Positions 51,183-61,065 are shown, counted from the stretch's first letter. The stretch: 64,000 nucleotides of DNA from Defluviicoccus sp. bin129 (GCA_002239065.1 MPNO01000001.1:62001-126000); one strand, 5' to 3'. Notes: a model not told the origin generated them from the letters alone. A program made the numbers and translations.

Positions 51183-52569
51183 GCTGCCGGGCATCGCGGA
51201 GGCCGCGCGCGGCTTCCGCGACGGCAGCCTCTCGCCGGTCGAGGTCGCCGCGCTCTGCCTGGAGCGCATCGAACGCCACGACCGGACACTCCACAGCTAC
51301 CACGCGGTCTTCGCCGACGAGGCGATGGCGGCGGCGCGCGCGGCCGAGGAGGCGCTCGGCCGGGGCGAGGATTTCGGGCCTCTGCATGGCATCCCGATCG
51401 CGCTCAAGGACGTGTTCTACTGGAAGGGCAGGAAGACCACCTCGAACTCGCGCGTGATGCTCGACTTCGAGGCGGGCGAGGACGCGGGCGTCGTCACCCG
51501 GCTCAAGGAAGGCGGCGCGGTCCTCCTGGGCCAGCTCAACACCTACGAGTTCACCTTCGGCGGCCGGCCCTCGACCGAGCCGCCCTTCCCGCCGGCGCTG
51601 AACCCGTGGGACACCGGGCGGATCACCGGCGGATCGTCGAGCGGGTCGGGCGCGGCGGTCGCCGCGGGGCTCTGCCTCGGCGCGCTCGGGACCGATGCCG
51701 GCGGGTCGATCCGGCTGCCGGCGGCGTTCTGCGGCATCGCCGGGCTCAAGCCCACCATCGGCCGGGTCAGCGCCTATGGCGACATGCCGCTCACCTACTC
51801 CTTCGACTGCGTCGGCCCGATGGCGTGGACCAGCGAGGACGCCGCGATCATGCTCCAGGCGCTTGCCGGGCACGACCCGCGCGACCCGATGAGCGCCGAT
51901 GTCGCGGTGCCCGACTATCTCGCCGGCCTGGAAGACGGCGTGGCGGGGCTGAGGGTCGGGCTGATCCGGCACTTCTACACCGACGATTTCGCCTCGCCGC
52001 CGGAGATCGTCCGGGCCATCGACGGGGTGGCGGGGACGCTGGCCGGGCTCGGCGCGGAGGTCGAGGAGGTCACGGTCTCGCCGCTGGTCGACTGGCATGC
52101 GGCGGGCCGCGTGCTGGTGCCGGCCGAGGCCTTCGCGATCCACGAGGAGCGGCTGCAAACCCGCTGGGACGAGTACGGCCGGCTCGCGCGCAACCGGCTG
52201 ATGCTGGGCAGCCTGTTCCGCGCCGTCGACTACATCCAGGCGCAGCGCCGGCGAACCGAGCTGCTCGCCGAGCTCGAGGCGGTGCTCGCGCGCTGCGATG
52301 TGGTGGTGACCACCGGGATGATGACGCCCGCCCCGCCGCTCGACGACACCGAGCCCTTCCCCTTCATCGACGTACCGACCATCGGCATCCCCTTCAACCT
52401 GACCGCCCATCCCTGCCACGTGGTGCGGGCCGGGTTCTTCGCGGACGGGACGCCGATCGGCGCGCAGATCGCCGGGCGGCACTGGGACGAGGCGACGGTG
52501 CTACGCGCAGCCCACGCCTTCGAGCGCGCCGCCGGACTCAAGGACCGCAGGCCGCCGCTCGACGGCTGA
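51172..52569 (+). CDS. Amidase signature family enzyme (AtzE/GatA-like)
   Basis: 465 residues. Triad: Lys in GIPIALKDVFYWKG near residue 78, GGSSSGSGAAVAAG near 153 and Ser in GTDAGGSIRLPAAFCG near 178. The overlap with the small AtzG-like gene suggests the two form a complex, as AtzE and AtzG do. The C-terminal part (PFNLTAHPCHVVRAGFFADGTPIGAQIAG) is the usual amidase substrate-pocket region. Convergent with the TRAP permease gene, eight bases apart. Confidence 0.92.
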   Translation: MTAELPGIAEAARGFRDGSLSPVEVAALCLERIERHDRTLHSYHAVFADEAMAAARAAEEALGRGEDFGPLHGIPIALKDVFYWKGRKTTSNSRVMLDFEAGEDAGVVTRLKEGGAVLLGQLNTYEFTFGGRPSTEPPFPPALNPWDTGRITGGSSSGSGAAVAAGLCLGALGTDAGGSIRLPAAFCGIAGLKPTIGRVSAYGDMPLTYSFDCVGPMAWTSEDAAIMLQALAGHDPRDPMSADVAVPDYLAGLEDGVAGLRVGLIRHFYTDDFASPPEIVRAIDGVAGTLAGLGAEVEEVTVSPLVDWHAAGRVLVPAEAFAIHEERLQTRWDEYGRLARNRLMLGSLFRAVDYIQAQRRRTELLAELEAVLARCDVVVTTGMMTPAPPLDDTEPFPFIDVPTIGIPFNLTAHPCHVVRAGFFADGTPIGAQIAGRHWDEATVLRAAHAFERAAGLKDRRPPLDG

Positions 52570-52577
52570 ACGCCGGT

Positions 52578-54500
52578 TCAGGCGAATATCAGGCTGATCT
52601 CCGGGACCAGGATCAGCAGCACGGTGACCGCCAGCATCGCCACCGCGAACGGCGCGGCGCCGAGAAAGATCTGGTTCAGCGTGATCCGGTCGTCGCCCAG
52701 CGTGGACTTGACGACATAGCAGGTTATGCCGAGCGGCGGCGTCAGCAACCCGATCTCGACGGCAATCACGGTCACGATCCCGAACCACACCGGATCGCCG
52801 CCGAACTGGGCCAGCACCGGAAGCGCGAGCGGCAGGACGATCAGCATGATCGAGATCGAATCGAGGATCATGCCGAGCAATATTAGAAGCACGATGTAGA
52901 GCGCGATGAACCCCGCGAAACCGAGGCCGGTGGAACCGATGAATTCCCCGGTCTGCTGCGGCAGTCCCGACAGCGCCAGCATCCTGGCATAGACATTGGC
53001 GGCGAGGATCAGGAACAGGATGGAGACCGTGATATGCCCGGTCTCCACCAGCACGCCCCAGAGCTTCCGCCAGTCGAGCCTGCGCCGCACCAGGCCGATG
53101 ACCAGCGCTCCGGCGGCGCCCGCCGCCCCGGCTTCGGTCGGGGTGAAGATGCCGCCATAGATCCCGCCGATCACCAGGGCGACGAGGAGAAAGATCGGCA
53201 GCAGCTTCAGCGCGTCCGCGAGCACGGGTTCGGAGAATTCCTCTTCGGTCCCCACCGCCAGGTCGCCGATCCAGTGCGGCCGCCAGCGCGCCATCGCGAG
53301 GATCAGCAGCGCGAACGCCCCGGCGAGGATCAGGCCGGGGACGATGGCGGCGATGAAGAGAATGCCGACCGACTGCTCGGCGATGAACCCGTAGACGATC
53401 AGCAGCAGGCTGGGCGGGATCAGCATCCCGAGCACCGACGATCCCGCCACCACGCCGACCGAGAAGCGGGGCGTATAGCCGTGCGACAACATCTCGGGCG
53501 TGGCTACCCGGGTAAACACGGCGGCCGAGGCGATGGAGGACCCGGTGATCGCGGCGAAGATCGCGTTCGCCGCCACGGTGGCGATGCCGAGACCGCCGCG
53601 CAGCCTGCGCAGCATCCGGCGGGCCACGTCGAACGTCTCCTTGCCGATATCGGACTCGCTGACCAGCAATCCCATCAGGACGAATAGCGGGACCACGCCG
53701 AAGAAGTAGTTCCGGAGGAATTCCGAAGCCGCGAGCGCAAGGGTGCGCTCGGCGACGATGGTGTTGCCCTTCATCATCCAGATGCCGACGAAGCCGAGCA
53801 GCATCAGCGCCAGCCCGATCGGCATCCCGGCATAGATCAGGACGAGCATGCAGAGGATCGAGAGCATCCCGATCTGCACATTGGTGAGCTCCGCCCCGGC
53901 CATCAGCCAGACCAGCACGACGAAGGCGAACAGCGCGGCGATCCAGCCCCAGCCCCGGCGCGCCGCCGCGGCCGGCCTTGCCGCATCGCGCCAGGCATCG
54001 AGGCCCGCCGTCGCGTTGCGCAGGAACTGGACGGCGAACTCGACGGCGGTGGCGGCGACGCCCATGACCACCAGCAGCTTGAACGGCCAGACGATGAAGG
54101 TGAAATCGCCGGGTACGCCCGCCACCTCGTTCTCGGCCCAGGCGTCGGCGAATGCCGGCCACACCCCCGACGTGACGACGGCGAAGACTGCCGCCCCGGT
54201 CAGGTCGAACGCCGCGCGGAACACCCGGCCCGCGAACGGGCGCCGCGACTCCAGCCAGTCCGGCAACATCTCCGCGCGGGTGAACCGCCCGGCATGCAGG
54301 GTATTGGCGAGCTGCAGATAGACGATTCCGACGATCGAATAGGCGACGATCTCGGCCACGCCGCGAATCGGCGCGGCGAACAGGTTGCGCGCGACGATGT
54401 CCGCGCAGATCAGGAACATCACCCCGAAGATCCACAGCGTGCCGGCCCGGTTCATCAGGCCGCAGAACAGCGTGAATGCGCGAGCGAGGCGCCCGAGCAT
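52578..54500 (-). CDS. Fused TRAP transporter permease (DctQ-DctM)
   Basis: 640 residues with the small and large permeases in one chain. Residues about 1-180 are DctQ-like (AEIVAYSIVGIVYLQLANTLHAGRFTR). The rest is DctM-like, with VPLFVLMGLLVSESDIGKETFDVARRML near 275, AITGSSIASAAVFTRVATPEML, SVLGMLIPPSLLLIVYG near 355 and a GGIFTPTEAGAAGAAGAL segment. The start at 54500 (MLGRLARAF) is preferred; longer starts lack support. It is 63 bases downstream of its binding-protein gene. Confidence 0.92.
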   Translation of the reverse strand: MLGRLARAFTLFCGLMNRAGTLWIFGVMFLICADIVARNLFAAPIRGVAEIVAYSIVGIVYLQLANTLHAGRFTRAEMLPDWLESRRPFAGRVFRAAFDLTGAAVFAVVTSGVWPAFADAWAENEVAGVPGDFTFIVWPFKLLVVMGVAATAVEFAVQFLRNATAGLDAWRDAARPAAAARRGWGWIAALFAFVVLVWLMAGAELTNVQIGMLSILCMLVLIYAGMPIGLALMLLGFVGIWMMKGNTIVAERTLALAASEFLRNYFFGVVPLFVLMGLLVSESDIGKETFDVARRMLRRLRGGLGIATVAANAIFAAITGSSIASAAVFTRVATPEMLSHGYTPRFSVGVVAGSSVLGMLIPPSLLLIVYGFIAEQSVGILFIAAIVPGLILAGAFALLILAMARWRPHWIGDLAVGTEEEFSEPVLADALKLLPIFLLVALVIGGIYGGIFTPTEAGAAGAAGALVIGLVRRRLDWRKLWGVLVETGHITVSILFLILAANVYARMLALSGLPQQTGEFIGSTGLGFAGFIALYIVLLILLGMILDSISIMLIVLPLALPVLAQFGGDPVWFGIVTVIAVEIGLLTPPLGITCYVVKSTLGDDRITLNQIFLGAAPFAVAMLAVTVLLILVPEISLIFA

Positions 54501-54563
54501 GGACGCCCCGCTATCGCGCAACCGCGGAGAACCCACGGGACGAGGCTTGGAAGGGAGAGGCGG

Positions 54564-55637
54564 CTAGAGGCCCTTGTCCCAGTCGCGGAGCGGCTTGCCG
54601 CCGCGATCGCGCACGGCCTGCATGAACGCCTTGACCACCTGCGCGGCCGGAACGTCCTTGGACCCGACCGACTTGACCCATTCGGCCGCCACGTTGGGCA
54701 TCGACTGGGCCCACTTCGTCCGCTCCGCCTCCGGCAGGGTGCTGACGATCGCGCCCTGCTTGGCCATCAGGCCGAAGAACTTCTCCGCGTTCTTCTCCAC
54801 GATGCCGCCCTGCACGCGGGCGTATTCCTTGCCGAGGTCCTTGAAGATGTCTCGGATGTAGGCCGGCAGGGACTTCCACGTGTCCTTGTTCATCGTCAGC
54901 CCGCCGGAGATCGGCCCGCCCATATCGACCACCGTCACGTACTTGCCCGCCTCGTGCAGCTTGAACGGGAACATTCCCGTCGTGATGGTGATGCCGCCAT
55001 CGGCGATCCCGGTCTTCACGCCGTTGTAGTAGACCGGGAGACCGCCATCGATGCCGATTGCGCCGGTTCCCTTGAGCCAGCCGGCCGCGGCGCCCGGCGC
55101 GAAGATTTTCCGGCCCTTGAGATCGGCCAGCGACTTCAGCGGGAAGTTGGTGAAGATATTGTAGGTATCGGCGACCTGGATGCCGAGAAACACCTGGTTG
55201 TACTTGTCCCAGGAGGCGTTCAGGGCGGGGACCTTCTCGTGGAGTTCCTCGCCGATCTCGATCAGCGCCTTGACGTCGCCGGTGGCAAACGGCGTGTAGA
55301 ACGTCACGTTCATCAGCGGCATCTTGACCGGCTCCCAGAGCGTGCCGACCCAGCCGATATCGGCGAGCCCGGTCTCGACCCCTTCGAGCGTGTTCTTGAA
55401 GTTGTAGAGCGCCCCGGCATAGGCCTCGGTCCACTGGATCGAATCGCCCTTGCCCGCGGCGGCGACCCGCTTCGCGGCCTCCGGCACCACCAGGTTCTTG
55501 ATGGTCGCGACCCAAGGCACGATCGGCGGGTGGCTCGACCCGGCGGTGAGCTTGTAGACCTTCGCCGAAATCGGCGAGGTCCAGAGCAAGGCCGCGCCGA
55601 CCGCCGCGATTACGCACAGACCAACACTGTTCCGCAT
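54564..55637 (-). CDS. TRAP transporter substrate-binding protein (DctP-like)
   Basis: 357 residues with a signal peptide (SVGLCVIAAVGAALLWTSPISAKVY). DctP-like segments are SLADLKGRKIFAPGAAAGWLKGTGAIG near residue 170-195 and the VPLFY-like MPLMNVTFYTPFATGDVKALIEIGEEL near 105-130. It captures an unknown carboxylate for the fused permease. The ATG at 55637 follows AAAGGGAA. Confidence 0.9.
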   Translation of the reverse strand: MRNSVGLCVIAAVGAALLWTSPISAKVYKLTAGSSHPPIVPWVATIKNLVVPEAAKRVAAAGKGDSIQWTEAYAGALYNFKNTLEGVETGLADIGWVGTLWEPVKMPLMNVTFYTPFATGDVKALIEIGEELHEKVPALNASWDKYNQVFLGIQVADTYNIFTNFPLKSLADLKGRKIFAPGAAAGWLKGTGAIGIDGGLPVYYNGVKTGIADGGITITTGMFPFKLHEAGKYVTVVDMGGPISGGLTMNKDTWKSLPAYIRDIFKDLGKEYARVQGGIVEKNAEKFFGLMAKQGAIVSTLPEAERTKWAQSMPNVAAEWVKSVGSKDVPAAQVVKAFMQAVRDRGGKPLRDWDKGL

Positions 55638-55688
55638 TGCAAATTCCCTTTCCGGTAGATGCGGGGAGCAAAGCCCTCGCCCGGCGGC

Positions 55689-55717
55689 ATCGTAGCGATG
55701 GCGCCACGGCGGGCCAA
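55689..55717 (-). promoter_or_regulatory. Possible promoter of the TRAP P-QM genes
   Basis: Minus strand: TTGGCC (55717-55712), 17 bases, TACGAT (55694-55689), about 50 bases before the binding-protein ATG. Both boxes match the consensus partly; spacing is ideal. Confidence 0.3.
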
Positions 55718-55803
55718 ATCGACTCCGGTTGGGACCGGCCGGGCTTCGACAACCCGGCCCATCTCGCGGAGAATGAGCCCGTGCGGAATTGGAGGAGGCA
55801 TGC

Positions 55804-56598
55804 ATGGCGGGGTTCGACAAGGTCTCGATCGAGACGCTGTTTCGCATCGACGGGGATTCGGCGCTGGTCACCGGCGCGGGCGGCGGGCTGGGGCGGATCG
55901 CGGCGCTCGCGCTAGCCGGCGCGGGCGCGCATGTCGCGGTGACCGATATCGACGAGGCGGCGGCGGAACGCGTCGTCGAGGAGATCCGCGAGGCCGGCGG
56001 GATCGCCCAGCCCTGGCAGCTCGACGTCGCCGACCGCAAGCGCATCGACGCGGTGATCGACCAGGCGGCGGAGCAGTTCGGCGGGCTTCACATCCTGATC
56101 AACAACGCCGGGATCGCGCGGCGCGGCGCGACCGAGACCTTCCCCGACGAGGACTGGGACCACGTGATCGAGGTCAACATGACCTCCGCCTTCGTCTGCG
56201 CCAGGCGGGCGGCGAAATACATGCTGGCCCAGGGCGAGGGGCGGATCGTCTCGATCGCCTCGATCATGGGGTTCCGGGCCAACGCCATCTTTCCCCACAT
56301 CCCCTACCAGGCGAGCAAGGGGGCGATCGTCAACATGACCCGCTCGCTCGCCGTCGAATGGGCGGGGCGCGGCATCCGGGTCAACGCCATCGCGCCGACC
56401 TTCTTCTACACCAATCTCGGCGCCGACATGCGCCAGCGCCACCCCGAGGTGGTGGCCGAGATCGAGGCGCGCACGCCGCTCGGCCGCCTGGGCGAGCCCG
56501 AGGAGCTCGCCGGCGGCATTCTGTACCTCGCGAGCCCGGCCTCCTCGATGGTGACCGGCCACACGCTGGCCATCGACGGGGGCTGGCTCTCGGTCTAG
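55804..56598 (+). CDS. Short-chain dehydrogenase/reductase
   Basis: 264 residues from the ATG at 55804 (MAGFDKVSI), which follows GGAGGAGG. Complete SDR: VTGAGGGLGRIAALALAGAGA near residue 22, NNAG near 100, Ser in VSIASIMGFRAN and YQASKGA (Tyr-Lys) near 168. It oxidises an alcohol or hydroxyacyl substrate; divergent from the TRAP genes and convergent with the adenosyltransferase gene, overlapping by four bases. Confidence 0.92.
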   Translation: MAGFDKVSIETLFRIDGDSALVTGAGGGLGRIAALALAGAGAHVAVTDIDEAAAERVVEEIREAGGIAQPWQLDVADRKRIDAVIDQAAEQFGGLHILINNAGIARRGATETFPDEDWDHVIEVNMTSAFVCARRAAKYMLAQGEGRIVSIASIMGFRANAIFPHIPYQASKGAIVNMTRSLAVEWAGRGIRVNAIAPTFFYTNLGADMRQRHPEVVAEIEARTPLGRLGEPEELAGGILYLASPASSMVTGHTLAIDGGWLSV

Positions 56599-57167
56599 CC
56601 CCGGTTGAGTCCGGGCTGCCACAGCACGTCGGCCGTGCCGCCGGCATTGGCCTCGCGCGCCAGCACGAAGAGGAGGTCCGAGAGCCGGTTGAGGAAGGTG
56701 AGCGCGTCCGGGTTCACCTCCTCCGCCGCCGCGACCGCCCAGGCCGAGCGCTCCGCCCGGCGCGCCACCGTGCAGGCGAAATGGAGATGGGCCGCGGCGC
56801 TCGACCCGCCGCGCAGCACGAAGGATTCGAGCGGCCCGAGATCGGCCGAGACCGCGTCGATCTCGCGCTCCAGCCTGGCGACCTGGACAGGGTCGATGCG
56901 CAGCACCTTGCCGTCGTCGGCGGAGCCGTCGCCCGGGGTCGCGATGTCGGCGCCGAGGTCGAACATGTCGTTCTGGATGCGGGCCAGGACCGCATCCGCC
57001 TCGCCTTCTCCTGCGTGGAGGCGCGCCAGCCCGATCGCCGCATTGGCCTCGTCGATGTCGCCGATCGCGGCGATGCGGAGCGCGTGCTTGGGCGTCCGCG
57101 TGCCGTCGGACAGCGAGGTCTGGCCGCGGTCGCCGCCGCCGGTATAGATCCTGTCGAGCTTGACCAT
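56595..57167 (-). CDS. Cob(I)yrinic acid a,c-diamide adenosyltransferase, PduO type
   Basis: 190 residues. The ATP-binding N-terminus KLDRIYTGGGDRGQTSLSDGTRTPKH and the C-terminal VNPDALTFLNRLSDLLFVLAR are diagnostic of PduO/MMAB-type ATR. It adds the adenosyl group to cob(I)alamin. It follows an SDR gene by 19 bases at the end of a long minus-strand run. Its placement about 10 kb from a corrinoid-type dehalogenase homologue may be coincidental, but shows that the cell handles B12; dehalogenases themselves do not use the adenosyl form. Confidence 0.95.
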   Translation of the reverse strand: MVKLDRIYTGGGDRGQTSLSDGTRTPKHALRIAAIGDIDEANAAIGLARLHAGEGEADAVLARIQNDMFDLGADIATPGDGSADDGKVLRIDPVQVARLEREIDAVSADLGPLESFVLRGGSSAAAHLHFACTVARRAERSAWAVAAAEEVNPDALTFLNRLSDLLFVLAREANAGGTADVLWQPGLNRG

Positions 57168-57186
57168 CGCGAGACCGCGGCCGGAT

Positions 57187-57957
57187 CTACAGCATGACCT
57201 CGCCGCCGCAGCACGCGATGCACTGGCCGGTGATGAAGGCGCTGCCGGGCGAGGCGAGGAACAGCAGAAGTCCGATCAAATCGTCCGGCGTCTCGGGGCG
57301 CTTGAGAATCCTGATTTGCTGGATATGGCCGCGCCCGGACTCGTCCATGCCGGCGTGCTCGATTTCGGTCTCGGTATAGCCCGGCATGATGGCGTTCACG
57401 TTGATGTTGTGGTCGCCGAGCTCGCGCGCCAACGCCCGGGTCATGCCGACGATCGCCGCCTTGGACGAGACGTAATGCATGAGCCCCGGCACGCCCTGGG
57501 GAACCGTGCCGGACGAGATATTGACGATCCGCCCCTGCCCGGCCGCGCGCATCGCCGGCGCCACCGCGGCGGCGCAGAGCCAGGAGCCGGTGACGTTGAC
57601 GTGGATCACCCGGTTCCATTCCTCGTAGGGGATTTCGTCGAAGCCGCGGCGCGGGATGGTGGCGAAGATCGCGGCGTTGTTGACCAGAACGTCGACCCGC
57701 CCGCGGGCCTTCAGCGTCGTCGCGACCATCGACTCGACCGAGTCCGGCGCGCCCACGTCGGTCTGGATGGCGAGGCAGTCGCCGCCCCGGTCGCGGATCT
57801 CCGCCTCCACATTGGCGAGATTGTCCCGGTCGATCTCGGCGAGGACGGGGATGGCGCCCGCCTCGGCGAAGGCGAGCGCGTATTCGCGGCCCAGCCCCTG
57901 CCCCGCGCCGGTGATGACGACGATTTTGCCGCCTACGTCGAATCGATCGTTGGCCAT
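57187..57957 (-). CDS. Short-chain dehydrogenase/reductase
   Basis: 256 residues: ITGAGQGLGREYALAFAEAGA near residue 15-35, NNAA near 93, Ser in IVNISSGTVPQGVPG and YVSSKAA near 162. Complete catalytic residues. The start at 57957 (MANDRFD) has GGAGGAACC upstream; the frame extends further without family similarity. Positioned between the amidohydrolase and adenosyltransferase genes in one operon. Confidence 0.92.
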   Translation of the reverse strand: MANDRFDVGGKIVVITGAGQGLGREYALAFAEAGAIPVLAEIDRDNLANVEAEIRDRGGDCLAIQTDVGAPDSVESMVATTLKARGRVDVLVNNAAIFATIPRRGFDEIPYEEWNRVIHVNVTGSWLCAAAVAPAMRAAGQGRIVNISSGTVPQGVPGLMHYVSSKAAIVGMTRALARELGDHNINVNAIMPGYTETEIEHAGMDESGRGHIQQIRILKRPETPDDLIGLLLFLASPGSAFITGQCIACCGGEVML

Positions 57958-57974
57958 GGTTCCTCCGGCCTGGG

Positions 57975-59096
57975 CTATTCCGCGGCCGCGCGCGCGGCGC
58001 CGCCTGTGCCGACCGCATAGAACCGCTCGGCGTTGCGGAACAGCACCGCCTCGCGGTCCTCGTCGCTCAGCTCCGCGTGCTCGAAGATTTCCTCGAGATG
58101 GTGCAGGCACTTCTCGGTGTTCACCTCATGCGGGAAGTCGGACGAGAACATGAAGGGCGCGTTGCCCACCTTCCCGATCGCCGCCGCAAGGGTGTATTCG
58201 TCGCCCTCGGCGCCGACGAAGATCCGGCCCCCTTCGATCAGGCCGAGCAGGTAGCCGCTCACCGACTGGCCCTCCGGGAGCTTGAGCAACTCGCCCCGCC
58301 AGTCGAGCGGCAGGAAGTTGTCGTGCGAGGACTCGAAGCGCTCGATGCAGAACAGCAACCAGGCGACGCCGCCTTCGAGGAAGCCCACCCTCAGCCCCGG
58401 GAAGCGGTCGAACACGCCGTTGAACACCAGCCCGCCGAGCCCGATCATCATCGCCAGCGGGTGGCCGATGGCATGCGCCGGCGCGAACACGTTCATCTGG
58501 TCCATGCCGAAATTGATGTGGTTGCCGGCATGCACCGCGAGCGGGCAGCCTAGGCGCTCGGCCTCGGCATAGATCGGCCAGTACTCCTTGGAGCCGAGAT
58601 TGCCCTTGATCCCGGTGCCCGACAGCATGGCGCCGGTCATCCCGAGCTCGGTGACGCAGCGCGTGAGCTCCTCGACCGCGGCGCCGGGCTCCTGCATCGC
58701 GAGCAGCCCCATCCCCCTGAAGGCGCCGGAGCGCTCGACATAGGTCTCGGCGAGCCAGTCGTTATAGGCGCGGGCGACCGCGATCGCGTAGTCCGAATTG
58801 GCGATGTGGCCCATCGTCAGCCCGTTGGTCGGGAACAGCACCGCGCTCTCGATCCCGGTCGCGTCCATGAAGCGCATCCACTCCTCGACGCCGACATGCT
58901 TGCCGTCGCCGAAGGCGCCGGGCGGGTTGGTGCCGGTCGGGGTGTGGAGATGGCCGAGCGGCGGGAACCAGGGCTGGCCGGCGAAGATGCCGTGCGCGTA
59001 TTTCCAGTCGCGGTAGACCCTGGGCATCCGCTTGCCCATCGCCGCGGTGTCCTCGAAGACATGGCCGTCGGCGTCGATGATTCGAACCTGCGTCAT
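57975..59096 (-). CDS. Amidohydrolase_2 family protein with altered metal motif
   Basis: 373 residues, same broad family as the 33.4-34.5 kb gene. IDADGHVFED near residue 6-15 has Phe where many members have the second His of HxH, although HxF/HxxE variants exist. Other ligand regions are PLAVHAGNHINFG near 185, GFLEGGVAWLLFCIERF near 240 and MFSSDFPHEVN near 315. It may be a hydrolase or a decarboxylase. Encoded 36 bases after the TRAP large permease. Confidence 0.88.
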   Translation of the reverse strand: MTQVRIIDADGHVFEDTAAMGKRMPRVYRDWKYAHGIFAGQPWFPPLGHLHTPTGTNPPGAFGDGKHVGVEEWMRFMDATGIESAVLFPTNGLTMGHIANSDYAIAVARAYNDWLAETYVERSGAFRGMGLLAMQEPGAAVEELTRCVTELGMTGAMLSGTGIKGNLGSKEYWPIYAEAERLGCPLAVHAGNHINFGMDQMNVFAPAHAIGHPLAMMIGLGGLVFNGVFDRFPGLRVGFLEGGVAWLLFCIERFESSHDNFLPLDWRGELLKLPEGQSVSGYLLGLIEGGRIFVGAEGDEYTLAAAIGKVGNAPFMFSSDFPHEVNTEKCLHHLEEIFEHAELSDEDREAVLFRNAERFYAVGTGGAARAAAE

Positions 59097-59132
59097 TGAT
59101 TTCCTCCCCTGGCGAGTTCCCGGCGCCGTGTC

Positions 59133-60446
59133 TCAGCGCATCGCCGCCGGCAGGATGGTGACGATCCCCGGGAAGATCATCAAGAGGGCGATCAGCACGA
59201 GCTGGATCCCGACGATGGGAACCGCCGCGCGATAGATCTCGGCCATGCCGAGCCGCGGCTGAACCCCCTTCATCACGAACAGGAGCACGCCGAAGGGGGG
59301 CGTGATCCCGGCCAGCTCGAGCTGCACCAGGATCAGGATCGAAAACCAGATCGGATCGAGCCCGAGCGCCAGCACCAGCGGCATGAATACCGGGATCGAG
59401 ACCATCATAATCGAGATCGTGTCGATGAAGCAGCCCAGCACCAGCACCATAAGCTGCATGATGATGACCATCGCCACGGGCGAGAGGTCGAGCTCGGCCA
59501 CCGCGTCGACCAGCGACGACGTCGTGCCGGTGGCGGCAAGGATCTGCGAGAAACCGGCCGATCCGACGATCACCAGCAGCATCATCGACGTGGTCGTGGT
59601 GGTCGACATCAGGGCGGCCTTGACCGCCTCCCAGCTCAGGCGGCGATAGCAGGCGGCGATCGCCAGCGTAGCCACCACGCCCATGGCGGCGGCCTCGGAC
59701 GGCGTCGCGATGCCCATGAAGATGAAGCCGGTGACGACGACGATCAGGCTGAACAGCGGCGCCACGCGCACGAGGCTCGCCAGTTTCTGCGCGGTCGTCA
59801 TCGGCGGCGCGACATAGGGCGGGGCGAGATGCGGCTGGAACCTGGCCCGCAAGGTGAAATAGGCGAAGTAGAGCGCGGCCAGCACCAGCCCCGGCAGCAG
59901 GCCGGCGAGCAGCAGCTTGGCGATCGACACCTTGGCGAGCGCGCCCAGCAGCACGCCGAGCGCGCTCGGCGGGATCAGCACCGCGAGCCCGCCGCCGGCG
60001 AGGATCGCGCCGACCGAGAACTCGGAGCGGTATTCGCGCTTGGCCATCTCCGGCACCAGGGTCGAGCCCAGCATGGCGACCGACGCCATGCTGGCGCCGC
60101 TCAACGCGCCGAACAGCGTGCCGCCGCCGACCGCGGAGACCGCGAGACGGCCGGGCAGGCGCCCGATCCAGTGATCGGCGGCATCGACGGTCATGTTGGC
60201 CAGCCCGGTGCGCATCAGCAATTCGCCCATCAGGATGAACAGCGGGATCGGGATCAGCGCGAACTGGCCGACCGAGGAGAACGCGCTGGTCGCCAGCAGC
60301 GACAGCGCCACCTCGCCGCCCATGAAGAAGTAGAGACCGAGGATGTTGAGCGTGAGAAAACCGAACGCGACCGGCATGCCGCTCGCCAGCACGACGGCCA
60401 GCAGCACGAAGAACAGCAGCAGCAGGAGCGACCAGTCGAACTCCAT
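59133..60446 (-). CDS. TRAP transporter large permease (DctM family)
   Basis: 437 residues, about 12 helices. IPLFILMGELLMRTGLANMTVDAADHWIGRLPGRL near residue 70-100, ALSGASMASVAMLGSTLVPEM and LAVLIPPSALGVLLGALAKVS are family signatures. The ATG at 60446 (MEFDWSLL) is chosen. Its small-permease gene is 11 bases upstream. Confidence 0.93.
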   Translation of the reverse strand: MEFDWSLLLLLFFVLLAVVLASGMPVAFGFLTLNILGLYFFMGGEVALSLLATSAFSSVGQFALIPIPLFILMGELLMRTGLANMTVDAADHWIGRLPGRLAVSAVGGGTLFGALSGASMASVAMLGSTLVPEMAKREYRSEFSVGAILAGGGLAVLIPPSALGVLLGALAKVSIAKLLLAGLLPGLVLAALYFAYFTLRARFQPHLAPPYVAPPMTTAQKLASLVRVAPLFSLIVVVTGFIFMGIATPSEAAAMGVVATLAIAACYRRLSWEAVKAALMSTTTTTSMMLLVIVGSAGFSQILAATGTTSSLVDAVAELDLSPVAMVIIMQLMVLVLGCFIDTISIMMVSIPVFMPLVLALGLDPIWFSILILVQLELAGITPPFGVLLFVMKGVQPRLGMAEIYRAAVPIVGIQLVLIALLMIFPGIVTILPAAMR

Positions 60447-60457
60447 CGCGCGCCCCC

Positions 60458-61000
60458 TCAGGTCCCGCCGAGCGGGCTGTCGCCCCGGCGGCCGGCCGCC
60501 TTCAGCGCGGCTTCGGGGTCCCGCTCGCCGAGATAGGTCAGGAGCCGCGCAAGAAAGGCCAGCGTCAGCGCCGCGCTGCCGAACGGGACCGCGACATAGG
60601 GATAGATGCGCGGGATGTTCCAGATCCGCCCCACGCGCACGTCGTTCTGGGCGTATTCGACGGCGCCGATCCCGGTGCGCCAGGCCAGGATGGCGCAGAC
60701 GATCAGCCCGATGACGGAAACCACGATGCCGATGGCCCGCTGCGGCCTGGGTCCCAGGGCCTCGAGCAGGATCTCGACCCGCACATGGCCGTCGCGCAGC
60801 AGGATCCACGGCGCGGCGAGGAAGGTCATCCAGACCAGGGAATACTCCGACAGGTCGAAGGCCCAGGGCGAGGCCCAGTCGAACAGGTTCCGCGTGACCA
60901 CGTCATAGGTGATCCAGAAGCTCATCGCGATGATGAGCAGGGCGGACAGCCAGGCGAGCCAGCGGGCGGGCCGCTCGACCAGCCTTGCGAAGCCTCTCAC
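60458..61000 (-). CDS. TRAP transporter small permease (DctQ family)
   Basis: 180 residues with four helices: LAWLSALLIIAMSFWITYDVVTR, SLVWMTFLAAPWILLRDGHVRVEI, AIGIVVSVIGLIVCAILAW and YPYVAVPFGSAALTLAFLARL. The central RDGHVRVEIL segment is characteristic of DctQ. Middle gene of a P-Q-M set. Confidence 0.92.
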   Translation of the reverse strand: MRGFARLVERPARWLAWLSALLIIAMSFWITYDVVTRNLFDWASPWAFDLSEYSLVWMTFLAAPWILLRDGHVRVEILLEALGPRPQRAIGIVVSVIGLIVCAILAWRTGIGAVEYAQNDVRVGRIWNIPRIYPYVAVPFGSAALTLAFLARLLTYLGERDPEAALKAAGRRGDSPLGGT

Positions 61001-61065
61001 CGTCTACACTCTCGATCGAGGGACGGACCCCTTGCGGATCCGTCCCCGCGATACGTCGCCGGCCC

